Positions 42,125-52,032 are shown, counted from the stretch's first letter. The stretch is DNA of 64,000 nt from Sulfuritortus calidifontis (GCF_003967275.1 NZ_AP018721.1:1674001-1738000), one strand, 5' to 3'. Notes: generated by a model from the sequence alone, not told the origin. Numbers and translations are program-made.

Positions 42125-45100
42125 TCAATCCACCAGCTCGCGCCAAGATACCCGACCTGTGCCCTGCGCCGAACTCTTCTCCTTGGTCGAACTGATCTCA
42201 CCCGTGGTGCCGCTGGCCAGCTTGTATTCGACCGTACCCGCCGTCACCACCGTCGGCGTCTTGATGATGCCCACAGTCGATTTCACCGCGGAAACCGGGA
42301 CCGTGATCTCGACGCCGCCAACCGTCACCGTCACATAATCGGTGGCATTGAAATTGGAGTCGTTGTTCAAATCGAACACCGACTCACTCAGCCGGCCACC
42401 GGTCAGCGCATCCATTTCCATGATCCAACTGGTGCCGCCGAACTGGCAAGGGTCGGTCGAAGGCACCAGGGTGGTGAAGATGACCCGGCCATGCCGCAAC
42501 AGCGGAATGCTGATTACCCGCTCGCCTTGGGCGGTACTGCTCGGCGGCTGGACCAGGTCGAGATACCAGCCCTTCTTGGTCGTCCAGTTGACCGCGGTGT
42601 TCGACAGCACTCGAATCTGCGTTGTCGTCGCGGTACGCCCTGTGGTACCGGTATCGGTTCCTTCGTAAAGAATTGTCTGCTGCTGCAATTCGCTGCGGTC
42701 CGTCGTCGTGATCCGCGAGCCGGCATCGAGCACGCCATACAAGCTCTGCACTTCGAGGTTGGTGTTATCGCCGGTCGCGAAGAACCGACCAGTACCAAAA
42801 TAGATCATCACCCCCGTCTTGCCAGGCGGCGGCGCGCCAATCTCCACCGGCGCGGTGATCGGCTGCACCTGGTTGCTGGCATTGCGGGCGGTGAACAGCG
42901 GCTTGGGCGTCGAGCCCGATTTATAGGCCACGCCCCAGGCATTGGTGTTAGTCCCCGAAATATCGAATTTCCAGACATTGCCTTGCATGTCGCCGGCGTA
43001 AACCGTATCGACCACCTTGTCGCCGTCGCTGTCATAAAGGGTCGGGGAGGCGAGGCCATTATTGGTTGTGCTGTCGGTATCGAACACCATGTAGTCGGCG
43101 TCCTTGCCCACCTGCCAACCGTCGGCCGGGTTGGCATCCAAAAAGACCATGAACAGCTTTGCCGTGCCGGCGGTGCTGTTGTAACCGTTGCCGAAGATCG
43201 CCGCCCAGCGGTTATTGTAGGCCACGCGCGCGATGACCGGTTGGCCAATGGTGTTGCCCAGTTCGGCGTGCGTGAACTCCCAGAGCACCTTGGAGGTGGT
43301 GAAGGCGGTCGGATCGGTCACATCCAGGGCAAACACTGCCTTGCCGCCCGCCCCCGTCGTGCCCAGCAATACTGTTTTCCAGGCACTACTGACGAAGGCA
43401 TCGCCGACAAAGGGCGAACCATCAACGAAATACTTATGGGCGTATGTCGTGCTTTTCAGGGAAGCGAGGTTCGTCATGACCTCATTTGGCACATAAGCGA
43501 ACTTCTCCTCGCCCGTCGTTGCATCAAAGGCATGCAGCATGCCGTCATTGGCCCCAACATAAATCATCTTGGTCCGAGACTGATTGCCGCTGATAAAGGT
43601 GGCATAAGGCGTGGCACCGCTAGCCAATCCCTCGGTCAGCACGCTGTAGCCGAAGTTCGGGGCATGCACGAAGATCGGGTCGGAGTTGATGATGTCGCCC
43701 AGGCGGCGCGAACGGTTGCGATAGCTCCCGCCGTTTTGCAATTCATTGCTCTGGTCGCCGCGCAGATAATCCAACACCGGCGAGCTGGTGTTGGCCACAT
43801 TGGCGCTGTCGATGGCGTTTTTCTGGGTACTGGTCAGGCTGGCCCAGAGAAAATCGATACCCGCTGTCCCGCTCCAGGTCTTGATATTACGTGAAGCGGC
43901 AAGCGGTATCTTGCCCGGATCGGTCACGTCCCAGACCTTGTTGCCCAGGCTGCCGTCGCTGTTGATGGCATAGGCGATCAGCTGGCCGGTCCAGTCGCCG
44001 CTGTTGAATTTGGCCTGGTAGATGACGGTGTCGGTCCCCAGGCGGGTCGAGTTGGTGGCCAGGGCGGCGGCCGAACTCTCGCGGCTCTGGATGCTGCTGA
44101 TCGCACCCTGGAACGCGATGTTCAGGGCGTCCGGATCGTCGGCACCGAAGAACTTGCCCCGGCTGTTGATGGCGGCGTGCCAGAGATCGGCCACATTGCC
44201 CGGGCTGACGTTGTCACCGGTGGCCGGCCAGGTCTTGCTGCCCGCCACCAGCGCGGGGTAATCCCCGGCATAGGTGTCGCCGCCCCAGTCGGGGTTGGTC
44301 AGCAGGGTGTTCAGGCCCAGTCCCACGGTGAAATTGACCATGTGCTGCCAAGTCGCGGGGTCGTTCTTGGCGTTCCAGTACTGCTCGTCCGCCGTGCCGG
44401 TGCGGTCGGTGTAGTGCGGCAGCTGATTATTGTTCAGGGCGGTCAGGTCGTTGGCCCAGTAATAGAAGGCAATATCGGCCAGGCTGGCGCTGTTGCCATC
44501 CTGATAGGGATAGCGCGCGGTATAGGTCTTGCCATCCGGCAGCGCCCTATTGGTGCTGTCGTAATTGCCGTAGCTTCCGCTCAGGGTGTTGTTGTTCCAG
44601 ATGCCGTCGGTCATCATCACGTGGAAGTTCGGCCGGCAGGAATATTCCGGCGCGTCCGTGGTGCCCGGATCATAGGCATAGGGGCTGTCGAGCCCCGTGG
44701 TCCTGTAGTACTCCCCCGCGCGCTCCATGGCCTCCAGCAGCGGGGTGCCGCCGCTCGCGGGCAGACGGAACAGCCAATAGTAGAAATCGGTCCTGTGGGC
44801 GCCGGTGAACTTGCGAATCTTGTTGGTCACCGCCGTGCCGCCCCAGCCGGAGCAGGAAGTGCCAAAACTGCTGCAGCTGTTGAGCGCCTGCCAGGCCACG
44901 CGCGACTCGGCCGAGACCGAGGCGAAGGCGCGCGAGGCGGCGGTGACGGTCATCAGGCTGCGTGTGCGGTAGAAGGAATACCAGTTGGCGAAGTTCTGCC
45001 GCTCGTCCGTGCCACCGGGTCCGGAGGTTGCGCTAACGGTGACCTTCTCATAGCAATTCTCATCGTTTAGATCGGTCGAGCTTTGCGAATTGCAGGTTGT

Positions 45101-45610
45101 CTTGAACCTATAGTAATAAGCGGCGACGCCGGAATTCTCCTGGCCCGGAAAATCCGCACTCGGGTTCTCGGCATAGTCGTTGTCATTGGTGGACGGGTCG
45201 TAGTCATAAACCGGCCGATAGCTGGTTGACAGATTGACCGTATTGTTCGTCGCGTAATCGTAGAAGCCGTTGCGCTTGGCCGCCGTGAACGAGGTCGAGC
45301 GCGTGGTGCCGTCTGCATTCACCCCCGGGTCATAGCTCACCTGCGGGTTGTAATACATCGGGTTGAAGGTCGCCGATTTGAAGCGCCGGGTGTCACGCTC
45401 GGCAGCCGTGTCGCCGATGCTGTCCGGCGCATAGCCCCAGCGCATGCTGCCGGAATCGTCCAGGGTCAGGATGATGTTCGGCGCCAGCGGGGTGGGGATG
45501 AAGAGCGGATTGTCCGAGAGGGTGACCGACAGCGCCTGGGCGCTTGCCAGCAGGCCGGCCAGCATCGCCAGCCAGCGCAGAAAGAGACGGGCGTGAGAAT
45601 CGGGTTTCAT
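42125..45610 (-). CDS. pilY1: Type IV pilus tip adhesin/assembly protein PilY1
   Basis: The 1161-residue secreted protein has a signal peptide (to about 26), a von Willebrand-like segment with the metal-site motif DDSGS (LTLDDSGSMRWGY), and a C-terminal PilC/PilY1 beta-propeller (about 640-1080). The propeller shows YVGANDGMLHAFDATTGEE and the calcium loop DSDGDKVVD. A second Asn/Asp-rich loop DLNNDSNFNATD lies near the end. PilY1 sits at the pilus tip, promotes extension and surface sensing, and binds calcium. It lies between pilX and pilE. Confidence 0.95.
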   Translation of the reverse strand: MKPDSHARLFLRWLAMLAGLLASAQALSVTLSDNPLFIPTPLAPNIILTLDDSGSMRWGYAPDSIGDTAAERDTRRFKSATFNPMYYNPQVSYDPGVNADGTTRSTSFTAAKRNGFYDYATNNTVNLSTSYRPVYDYDPSTNDNDYAENPSADFPGQENSGVAAYYYRFKTTCNSQSSTDLNDENCYEKVTVSATSGPGGTDERQNFANWYSFYRTRSLMTVTAASRAFASVSAESRVAWQALNSCSSFGTSCSGWGGTAVTNKIRKFTGAHRTDFYYWLFRLPASGGTPLLEAMERAGEYYRTTGLDSPYAYDPGTTDAPEYSCRPNFHVMMTDGIWNNNTLSGSYGNYDSTNRALPDGKTYTARYPYQDGNSASLADIAFYYWANDLTALNNNQLPHYTDRTGTADEQYWNAKNDPATWQHMVNFTVGLGLNTLLTNPDWGGDTYAGDYPALVAGSKTWPATGDNVSPGNVADLWHAAINSRGKFFGADDPDALNIAFQGAISSIQSRESSAAALATNSTRLGTDTVIYQAKFNSGDWTGQLIAYAINSDGSLGNKVWDVTDPGKIPLAASRNIKTWSGTAGIDFLWASLTSTQKNAIDSANVANTSSPVLDYLRGDQSNELQNGGSYRNRSRRLGDIINSDPIFVHAPNFGYSVLTEGLASGATPYATFISGNQSRTKMIYVGANDGMLHAFDATTGEEKFAYVPNEVMTNLASLKSTTYAHKYFVDGSPFVGDAFVSSAWKTVLLGTTGAGGKAVFALDVTDPTAFTTSKVLWEFTHAELGNTIGQPVIARVAYNNRWAAIFGNGYNSTAGTAKLFMVFLDANPADGWQVGKDADYMVFDTDSTTNNGLASPTLYDSDGDKVVDTVYAGDMQGNVWKFDISGTNTNAWGVAYKSGSTPKPLFTARNASNQVQPITAPVEIGAPPPGKTGVMIYFGTGRFFATGDNTNLEVQSLYGVLDAGSRITTTDRSELQQQTILYEGTDTGTTGRTATTTQIRVLSNTAVNWTTKKGWYLDLVQPPSSTAQGERVISIPLLRHGRVIFTTLVPSTDPCQFGGTSWIMEMDALTGGRLSESVFDLNNDSNFNATDYVTVTVGGVEITVPVSAVKSTVGIIKTPTVVTAGTVEYKLASGTTGEISSTKEKSSAQGTGRVSWRELVD

Positions 45611-45627
45611 CGTTGCCTCCTCGCTCC

Positions 45628-46155
45628 CTAGCGGATGTACATGGTCTGCAACATGACCACGGTATCGCCCGTCACCCCGGTGCCGCGTGCGGTGATGCGA
45701 TAAAGGCCGAGTTCCGGCAGCGGCATGCCCGCCTTCAAGCTGCCGCCGGAGGTGCTCTGCTGCATCGCAGGCATCTCCTCAATGATGCAGCGCGGCTTGC
45801 TGCCCACCCCGCTGAACGTGCCGCTGTATTCCCGGCTGGCCGAGGAGGATGTCCAGGTGATGCTCTTCCAGCGCGGCGTCGCACCCGCGGCCGCCGGCTG
45901 GTAATAGCCGTTGGTGTTGTTGAAGGCCGGCAGCGAGGCCTGCTGCAAAACGCTCTCGCAATCGCGCAGGGCCGCCTCGGCCGCCTGGAAGGCCCGGTAA
46001 CGGTCGCTGGTGTTGCCGGCCATCCGCTCTTCCAGGGTGCTCACCCGCACCGAAGTGACGCCGATCATGGTCAGCAGGACCAGGAAGATCAGGGTCATGA
46101 TCAGGGCCGCGCCCTGCTGATGCGAACCACAAGGGTTGAGTATCTGTCGCTGCAT
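45628..46155 (-). CDS. pilX: Type IV pilus minor pilin PilX
   Basis: The 175-residue product has the PilX N-terminus QQGAALIMTLIFLVLLTMIGVTSVRVSTLEERMAGN, typical for class III signal proteins with an Ala at +1/+2 and no strict FTLIE. The C-terminus is a small globular beta domain. The ATG at 46155 is preferred because GAGGGACGAGAG precedes it; the ATG at 46170, overlapping the pilW stop (ATGA), is equally possible by coupling. Confidence 0.88.
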   Translation of the reverse strand: MQRQILNPCGSHQQGAALIMTLIFLVLLTMIGVTSVRVSTLEERMAGNTSDRYRAFQAAEAALRDCESVLQQASLPAFNNTNGYYQPAAAGATPRWKSITWTSSSASREYSGTFSGVGSKPRCIIEEMPAMQQSTSGGSLKAGMPLPELGLYRITARGTGVTGDTVVMLQTMYIR

Positions 46156-46166
46156 TCTCTCGTCCC

Positions 46167-47258
46167 TCATTGCAATCGGTTGCGCACGCCGATGGTGCTG
46201 GTGAAGACATAGCGTAGCCGGCGGTCGGTCGGCGTCACCGTGCTGCCGTTGTAGACGTATTTCTGCGGCGCATCGGTCACGTTGTTGTCCTGGCTGACCA
46301 GCAGCAGGCTGATCCGCACGCTGCGCACATTCTTCCATTCATCCGCCGAATCCAGGCTTGCGTGACCAGCGTCGACGTACTGGTCAATGGAACCGTTGCC
46401 GTCGTTGTCCACCCCGTACTGGATTTGCATATTCTCGATGCCATCGACCAGTTCCTTCACGTCAGTCGTCCCTGCACCAATTTTTCTATACAGTGCCGGC
46501 ACGCCGGCCGGGTTGTTGCGGATGTAATAACTCTTGGCCGAGATGCCCACGATCTCGCCACCCACGAAGCAGGCACCCATATCCTTCGTGGCGTTGCCGG
46601 GGGTGCCGGTACCCGTGTTGTGCACCACGTTCTGGCTGGAGTTGAAATTGGTGATCTGGAACACCGCCGCATGGCTGCAATTGGTGGCCATGACGATCAT
46701 GCCGTCCGACAACTGGGTGTTCGAGGTCACCTTCAAATCGGCCGTCGTGCCGCTGCAATTGTTGTCGGTCGGCTGGCCCACAATGCTGATATTCAGGTTG
46801 TCCGTGGTGCGCAGGCTGATGACATCCGTGCCGCTGACCACGGCGGCATCGATATTGCTCACACTCACCGCCGTCGCCGGACTACCCGAGGTGACGGAAG
46901 ACCAGGTGCCGCTGCCGGTGGCGTTATATCCCTCGATCGCGCTTCGAGTGAAATCCCAGGCATAGTTATCCGCCGCCGCGGTCTGGGGATTGATCGTATT
47001 GGTAAAGGTGGCGCTCGAGCAGCCTTGGTAGCCGGCCATGCGAATCTCCCGGCTCAGGATCTCCATGGCGTAGCGGCCGTTTTCCTGGATGCGTGCCATA
47101 TTGTCCTGCATCTTGTAGCTTTGGCGCGACCCCAGGTAGATGTAGACGATGCCGGCGGTCACGATGAGCCCCAAGGCCATGCCGATCATCAGCTCGACCA
47201 GGCTCAGGCCGCGTTGCCCTGATTTGAATCGAAGCGGTCGTTGCATGAGCGTTTTCAT
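46167..47258 (-). CDS. pilW: Type IV pilus minor pilin PilW
   Basis: The 363-residue PilW has a prepilin signal (QRG then LSLVELMIGMALGLIVTAGIVYIYLGSRQSYK) and a large beta-rich globular domain with cysteines in GYQGCSSA, NNCSG, TNCSH and GACFVGG. It is part of the minor-pilin primer of the pilus. The ATG at 47258 overlaps the pilV TGA. Confidence 0.92.
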   Translation of the reverse strand: MKTLMQRPLRFKSGQRGLSLVELMIGMALGLIVTAGIVYIYLGSRQSYKMQDNMARIQENGRYAMEILSREIRMAGYQGCSSATFTNTINPQTAAADNYAWDFTRSAIEGYNATGSGTWSSVTSGSPATAVSVSNIDAAVVSGTDVISLRTTDNLNISIVGQPTDNNCSGTTADLKVTSNTQLSDGMIVMATNCSHAAVFQITNFNSSQNVVHNTGTGTPGNATKDMGACFVGGEIVGISAKSYYIRNNPAGVPALYRKIGAGTTDVKELVDGIENMQIQYGVDNDGNGSIDQYVDAGHASLDSADEWKNVRSVRISLLLVSQDNNVTDAPQKYVYNGSTVTPTDRRLRYVFTSTIGVRNRLQ

Positions 47259-47725
47259 ATCTGCGACACCACCTGCAAGCTCGCGGTCGAACTGCCCGCC
47301 GTGGCGCGGCTGTCGTTCCATTGCACGACGATGGTCACCACGCCGGCCGTGGTGACGTTGATCGAGCCATCGCCGGCCGGCAGGCCCGCCAGTTGCGCCA
47401 GCCAGCTGGCCCGCTCGGTATCGGCCAGGGTGCTGCCAGTAGGCGCGGGGGCCGCCAGGGTGAGGTTATAGCTGCCGCTCAGGGCTGCCTGCCGATCGGC
47501 CCGCAGGCGGTCGATCATGTCATAGGCATAGAGCGCAGCCTGCGAGCGGGTATAAGCGCTGTAGTTGTTCTTCAGGCCAGTCGCCTGCAGCGCCGCCAGA
47601 CCGAGCAGGCCGAGGGACATGATGACAATGGCCACCAGGACTTCGAGCAGGCTGAAGCCGCCCTGGTATGCCTTGCCTCCGGATCGGATCTGTTGCGCTT
47701 GCTTCATAGCCAGTTCAAGCCTCAT
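47255..47725 (-). CDS. pilV: Type IV pilus minor pilin PilV
   Basis: The 156-residue PilV has the prepilin signal QGG then FSLLEVLVAIVIMSLGLLGLAALQATGLKNN. The start ATG at 47725 overlaps the fimT stop (ATGA) and is chosen for that coupling; an ATG at 47707 would give a shorter leader. Confidence 0.9.
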   Translation of the reverse strand: MRLELAMKQAQQIRSGGKAYQGGFSLLEVLVAIVIMSLGLLGLAALQATGLKNNYSAYTRSQAALYAYDMIDRLRADRQAALSGSYNLTLAAPAPTGSTLADTERASWLAQLAGLPAGDGSINVTTAGVVTIVVQWNDSRATAGSSTASLQVVSQI

Positions 47726-48294
47726 GGATTGGTGCAACTCGTTACATTACTGGCATCATCTTTATTCGGAATGCCGTCGCCGTTGCTGTCCTGCGCCACG
47801 CGCACCCGTCCGGTGGCGTTAACCACGATGGCCCGGGAGCGCGCCTCACCGCCTTGCTGCAGCAGACCGTCGTAGCAAATCACAAAAGTGCCCGAATTGT
47901 TGCTCTGGCCGGAAGGCGTGAAACGGATGAAATTAAGGAAGTTGTTGTTGGCATACAGGGTCATTGGACTGGGCAGGGCGTTTTCGATCTTCAGCGTGGT
48001 CTCACCCCCATCCAGGGTGCCGTCGCCATCGCTGTCGACAAAGATGGTCCAGCCGGCACTGCCCCAGTCACCGCTGGTAGCCGAATTTCTCTTGAGCGAT
48101 ACGCTGGCACCGCGACGGATCGCTTCGCTGCGTGCCGTATTGAGCGAGGCCACAAAGCTGTTGGAGAGGGTGACCAGACGGTTGTTGATAAAGAGATTCT
48201 GTAGATTGGGCACTGCCACCGTGGCAAGAATGGCTGCGATGGCAATGACCACCATGAGCTCTATCAGGGTGAGCCCGGCAATCGACTTGCTCAT
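47722..48294 (-). CDS. fimT: Minor pilin FimT/GspH family
   Basis: The 190-residue prepilin has a 7-residue leader ending in Gly then LTLIELMVVIAIAAILATVAVPNLQNL. The globular part carries two calcium-type Asp loops, DSDGDGTLDGGE and DSNGDGIPNKDD, and cysteines in ICYDG and SCTN. The ATG at 48294 gives the normal short leader; one at 48315 adds 7 residues. First gene of the minor-pilin operon; no clear sigma-54 or sigma-70 promoter is visible just upstream. Confidence 0.88.
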   Translation of the reverse strand: MSKSIAGLTLIELMVVIAIAAILATVAVPNLQNLFINNRLVTLSNSFVASLNTARSEAIRRGASVSLKRNSATSGDWGSAGWTIFVDSDGDGTLDGGETTLKIENALPSPMTLYANNNFLNFIRFTPSGQSNNSGTFVICYDGLLQQGGEARSRAIVVNATGRVRVAQDSNGDGIPNKDDASNVTSCTNP

Positions 48295-48512
48295 GTGACG
48301 GCGGTTTGCTCGCATTGATGGTTAGGTCCAATCAAGTCAGCGCACAGCCCGCCCTCTTTTTCTCCGCCTCTGCGAGAAGCACGGGGCCAATGTTCATCGG
48401 CGTTTCCGGCCGAAATGTTGTGATTTCGCGGCAAGACTGCCACAGATACCCCATCCAGGCAATACGAAGACCGGCCCGGAGCCTATAAAATCGCGGCATT
48501 CAGGATTTTTTC

Positions 48513-49619
48513 ATGCCCACACAAATTCTTATTCTTGGCGCCGGCGTCATCGGCCTGACCAGTGCTTATGTCCTGGCCCAGGCCGGCCATCGGGTCACCG
48601 TGCTCGACCGCGGCCCAACGGGGGGCGAATCGACCTGGGCCGGCGCCGGCATCCTTTCGCCCCTGCTGCCCTGGGATTACGGCCCTGCCGTCAATGACCT
48701 GGCACTGCGAGGCAGCCGGCTCTGGCCCGACTGGGCCGGGCAGCTGCATCGGCAATCCGGCATCGATCCCGAATACCTGCCCAGCGGCATGCTGGCCTCG
48801 GGCCTGACGGATGCCGCCGCCACCCAGCAATGGTGCGGCCTGCATGGCTGGGCAGCCACGCGGCCACCGGCTCATATCGCCAACCTGCTTGGCCGGGACG
48901 AGCAGGCGCTCTGGCTGCCCGAGGTCGGCCAGATGCGCAATCCGCGCTTGGCTCAGGCGCTGGCCGGAGGCCTCCAGAATATGAGCGTCACCATCCTGGC
49001 CAACCAGCCCCTCGTCGAGCTGCTGACGAACAAAGACAGGGTGAGCGGCGTGCGCACCGCGCAGGGCATCATCGAAGCGGACTTTTATATCCTGGCCGCC
49101 GGCGCCTGGAGCCAATCCTTGCTGGGCGCCCGCGCGGCCGGACTGCAGATCACCCCGGTGCGTGGCCAGATCCTGCTGTTCCAGGCCGAGCCGGGGCTGT
49201 TGCCCTGCATCGTTTACAAACAAGGCCACTACCTGGTGCCCCGGGCCGACGGCCATATTCTGGCCGGCAGCACGCTGGAGCAGGTCGGCTTCGACAAGCG
49301 CACGACCGAAACGGCAGGCCAGGAACTGCTGGCATTCGCCCGGGGTATCCTGCCCGTACTGGACGAATCCCGCATCGTCCGCCACTGGGCCGGGCTGCGA
49401 CCGGGTTCGCCGGAGAATATTCCCACCATCGCCCGACATCCGGAACTGGCCAACCTCTATGCCAACACCGGACACTTCCGCTATGGCGTGACCATGGCAC
49501 CGGCCAGTGCCGAAATCCTGGCCGCGATGATCTCGGGCAGCCCCTGCCCGATTGACCCGTCGCCTTATCGCTGGCCTGGGGCATCGGAACAATTAGACAA
49601 AGTACAAACACCCGCCTAG
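48513..49619 (+). CDS. thiO: Glycine oxidase ThiO
   Basis: The 368-residue FAD-dependent amine oxidase supplies dehydroglycine (iminoacetate) for thiazole synthesis in thiamine production. The N-terminal Rossmann motif GAGVIGLTSAYVLAQAG and the WAGAGILSPLLPW stretch are typical of ThiO; the C-terminus has VRGQILLF, ILAGSTLEQVGFD and YANTGHFRYGVTMAP. Cytosolic. No other thiamine genes are adjacent. Confidence 0.92.
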   Translation: MPTQILILGAGVIGLTSAYVLAQAGHRVTVLDRGPTGGESTWAGAGILSPLLPWDYGPAVNDLALRGSRLWPDWAGQLHRQSGIDPEYLPSGMLASGLTDAAATQQWCGLHGWAATRPPAHIANLLGRDEQALWLPEVGQMRNPRLAQALAGGLQNMSVTILANQPLVELLTNKDRVSGVRTAQGIIEADFYILAAGAWSQSLLGARAAGLQITPVRGQILLFQAEPGLLPCIVYKQGHYLVPRADGHILAGSTLEQVGFDKRTTETAGQELLAFARGILPVLDESRIVRHWAGLRPGSPENIPTIARHPELANLYANTGHFRYGVTMAPASAEILAAMISGSPCPIDPSPYRWPGASEQLDKVQTPA

Positions 49620-49651
49620 AATGGCTTAACTGATTGAACCAGCGCGAATTT

Positions 49652-50098
49652 ATGCTGAAACACGCCAACCCCAACCTGAGTCGCGAAGACATGGCCCTGC
49701 TGTTGCGGGAACACGGCATCACGCCGACCCACCAGCGCATCGAGATCGCCCACACCCTGTTCTCGCGCTGCGAGCACCTCTCGGCCGACCAGATCATGGC
49801 CAGCGTCAACCTGCGCCACAGCGAGACCTCCAAGGCCACGGTCTACAACACCCTCAAGCTGTTTCTGGAGAAGGGGCTGATCCGCGAGGTCATCGTCGAT
49901 CCGAGCAAGGTCTTCTACGATCCCAATACCGCGCCGCACCACCACTTCTTCAATGTGGAGAGCGGCGAACTGACCGACATCGAGGCCGATGCCATGCAGA
50001 TCTCTGGCTTGCCCGAACTGCCACAGGGCATGGTGGCCGACAGTGTCGACATCATCGTCCGCATCCGCCCCTCGCACAGCGGCGGCCTCCACGCCTAA
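49652..50098 (+). CDS. Fur family transcriptional regulator lacking the CxxC zinc site
   Basis: The 148-residue Fur-type regulator has the winged helix (LLREHGITPTHQRIEIAHTLF and ASKATVYNTLKLFLEKGLI-type recognition) and a dimerisation domain with HHHFFNVESGELTDIE. Unlike Fur or Zur it has no C-terminal cysteine pairs (one cysteine only), closer to the Irr-like group that senses iron through other means. The ATG at 49652 begins at MLKHANPN; a TTG at 49634 would add 6 residues. Confidence 0.88.
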   Translation: MLKHANPNLSREDMALLLREHGITPTHQRIEIAHTLFSRCEHLSADQIMASVNLRHSETSKATVYNTLKLFLEKGLIREVIVDPSKVFYDPNTAPHHHFFNVESGELTDIEADAMQISGLPELPQGMVADSVDIIVRIRPSHSGGLHA

Positions 50099-50114
50099 GC
50101 CGCATCGGCTTTGC

Positions 50115-50120
50115 TATAAT
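50115..50120 (+). promoter_or_regulatory. -10 box of the tRNA-Thr gene
   Basis: A consensus TATAAT lies 11 bases before the mature tRNA; no good -35 box is seen. Confidence 0.5.
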
Positions 50121-50131
50121 CCGCCGCCAGT

Positions 50132-50207
<76 letters not shown>

Positions 50208-50297
50208 ACCGATTTCCCGCTCTTCACGAAAATTGGCCAGCCAGACCTGATCCGCGTGACCGCCCGTTCAACCCCCCTCCACCACCAGGCCGACTAA

Positions 50298-51266
50298 GTG
50301 TCGACGCCCGCATTCACTTCACTGCTCGCCGCCGATATGGCGGAGATCGATGGCGTCATCCGCGAACGCCTGCACTCCGACGTCGTGCTGGTGCGCCAGG
50401 TGGCCGAATACATCGTCAATAGCGGCGGCAAACGCCTGCGCCCCGCCCTGGTCGCCCTCAGTGCTAAGGCCCTGGGCTATCAGGGCCGGCAACACTATGA
50501 ACTGGCGGCGGTGGTCGAATTCATCCACACCGCCACCCTGCTGCACGACGATGTGGTCGATGCCTCGGAGCTGCGCCGCGGTCGCGATACCGCCAACGCC
50601 CTGTTCGGCAACGCCGCCAGCGTGCTGGTCGGCGACTTCCTCTATTCCCGCGCCTTCCAGATGATGGTCTCGGTGCACAACATGCGGGTGATGGAGATTC
50701 TGTCCGACGCCACCAACATCATCGCCGAAGGCGAGGTGCTGCAGCTGATGAACTGCAACGACCCGGACATCTCAGTCGACGACTACCTGCGGGTGATTCG
50801 CTACAAGACGGCCAAGCTGTTCGAGGCGGCCACCCAGATCGGCGCCGTGATCGCCCAGGCCAGCCCTGAGGTGGAACAGGCCATGGCCACCTATGGCATG
50901 CACCTGGGCACCGCCTTCCAGCTGATCGACGACGTGCTCGACTATTCCGGCGACAGCAGCCAGACCGGCAAGAACGTCGGCGACGACCTGGCCGAGGGCA
51001 AGCCTACCCTGCCCCTGCTCTACGCCATGAGCCACGGCAGTGCAGATGAGGCCCAGCTCATCCGCACCGCCATCGAGAACGGCAATGCCGATAATTTTCA
51101 GGCGATTCACGAGATCATCCGCGCCACCGGCGCCCTGGACCATACCCGGCGCCAAGCCGAGGCCGAGGCAAAAATCGCCCAGGCAGCAATTTCTGTTTTG
51201 CCGGATGGCGAATATAAACAGGCTCTGATAGAATTGTCGGCCTTCGCGGTCAGCCGCGATCACTAG
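50298..51266 (+). CDS. ispB: Polyprenyl diphosphate synthase IspB (octaprenyl type)
   Basis: The 322-residue trans-prenyltransferase builds the ubiquinone side chain. The first Asp-rich motif is in LLHDDVVDASELRRG and the second in LIDDVLDYSGD; GGKRLRPALV near residue 48 binds the allyl or homoallyl substrate. The GTG start at 50298 is the first plausible one; no ATG is nearby in frame. It lies between two tRNA genes. Confidence 0.95.
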   Translation: MSTPAFTSLLAADMAEIDGVIRERLHSDVVLVRQVAEYIVNSGGKRLRPALVALSAKALGYQGRQHYELAAVVEFIHTATLLHDDVVDASELRRGRDTANALFGNAASVLVGDFLYSRAFQMMVSVHNMRVMEILSDATNIIAEGEVLQLMNCNDPDISVDDYLRVIRYKTAKLFEAATQIGAVIAQASPEVEQAMATYGMHLGTAFQLIDDVLDYSGDSSQTGKNVGDDLAEGKPTLPLLYAMSHGSADEAQLIRTAIENGNADNFQAIHEIIRATGALDHTRRQAEAEAKIAQAAISVLPDGEYKQALIELSAFAVSRDH

Positions 51267-51282
51267 ATCTGCAACAGATCGT

Positions 51283-51359
51283 CGGGGTGTAGCTTAGCCT
51301 GGTAGAGCGCCACGTTCGGGACGTGGAGGCCGGAGGTTCGAATCCTCTCACCCCGACCA
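51283..51359 (+). tRNA. tRNA-Pro (anticodon CGG)
   Basis: Acceptor CGGGGTG/CACCCCG, anticodon stem CCACG/CGTGG with loop TTCGGGA (CGG at 51317-51319), T loop TTCGAAT and an encoded CCA. The start lies 16 bases after the ispB stop. Confidence 0.97.
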
Positions 51360-51735
51360 ACTTTCCCCCGATATTCCCATCCCCCTTTGCGGCGCCGTCG
51401 GCGCCAAGCTGTGTTGCGTGACCACCGCGCAGCCCGCAGGCCAATCCCGGCGCCTCTTCCACCTCCGGCCCACCCACCCAGAATGGGGTATCGACCCGGC
51501 CTGGCCAGCTGCCGCTCCAGTCTCGACATTCCGGCAAACGCCCGCCAGGCGCCAAAATTTGTTGCCGCCATGCCTACAACCCGCTTGGGAGAGAAGATTC
51601 CGTAGCCAACCCTCTGGTTTTAACCGCGACATTCGCGTAGATTTAACCCTGCCGGATAGGCCCCCAGGGCTAATCACAGGGCAACACTGGACACAAGCAG
51701 TACCAAAAACTGTACTAACACCTTAGGAGCATTCA
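51360..51735. other. Gene-free gap between tRNA-Pro and the HU gene
   Basis: I see no credible gene in these 376 bases. The only structure is AGTAC and GTACT (51699-51703 and 51712-51716), an inverted repeat just before the HU ribosome site (AGGAG), which may belong to the HU promoter or leader. Minus-strand frames here are artefacts of the tRNA. Confidence 0.6.
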
Positions 51736-52032
51736 ATGAACAAATCCGAAATGATTGAAATCGCCGCCAAGGAAGCCGACATCAGCAAAGCCGCTGCCGG
51801 CAAGGCTCTCGACGCCATGATCAACGCCGTGGTTAAGGCCGTGTCCAAGGGCGACACCGTCACCCTGGTCGGCTTCGGCACCTTCAAGTCTGCCAAGCGC
51901 GCCGCCCGTACCGGCCGCAACCCGCAGACCGGCAAAGAGATCAAGATCGCCGCCACCACCGTGCCGCGCTTCACCGCGGGCGCTGGCTTCAAGGCCGCTG
52001 TCGCAGGCAAGAAGGCCGCGAAGAAGAAGTAA
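51736..52032 (+). CDS. Histone-like DNA-binding protein HU
   Basis: The 98-residue nucleoid protein has the HU/IHF signature [30 protein letters not shown], with the DNA-intercalating RNPQTG arm, and ends in a lysine-rich tail (GKKAAKKK) somewhat longer than the 90-residue norm. AGGAG lies 7 bases before the ATG. It probably packs the chromosome; the lysine tail may add nonspecific DNA binding. Confidence 0.95.
   Translation: MNKSEMIEIAAKEADISKAAAGKALDAMINAVVKAVSKGDTVTLVGFGTFKSAKRAARTGRNPQTGKEIKIAATTVPRFTAGAGFKAAVAGKKAAKKK

Noticed and set aside
48400-48480. Sigma-54 promoter-like TGGCAGTCTTGC ahead of fimT on the minus strand
   Set aside because: The GG to GC spacing is three bases too short for a -24/-12 promoter.
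51250-51677. Minus-strand frames over the tRNA-Pro gene encoding GERIRTSGLHVPN-type sequence
   Set aside because: This is the well-known false translation of the antisense of a tRNA gene; the tRNA fold on the plus strand is complete.
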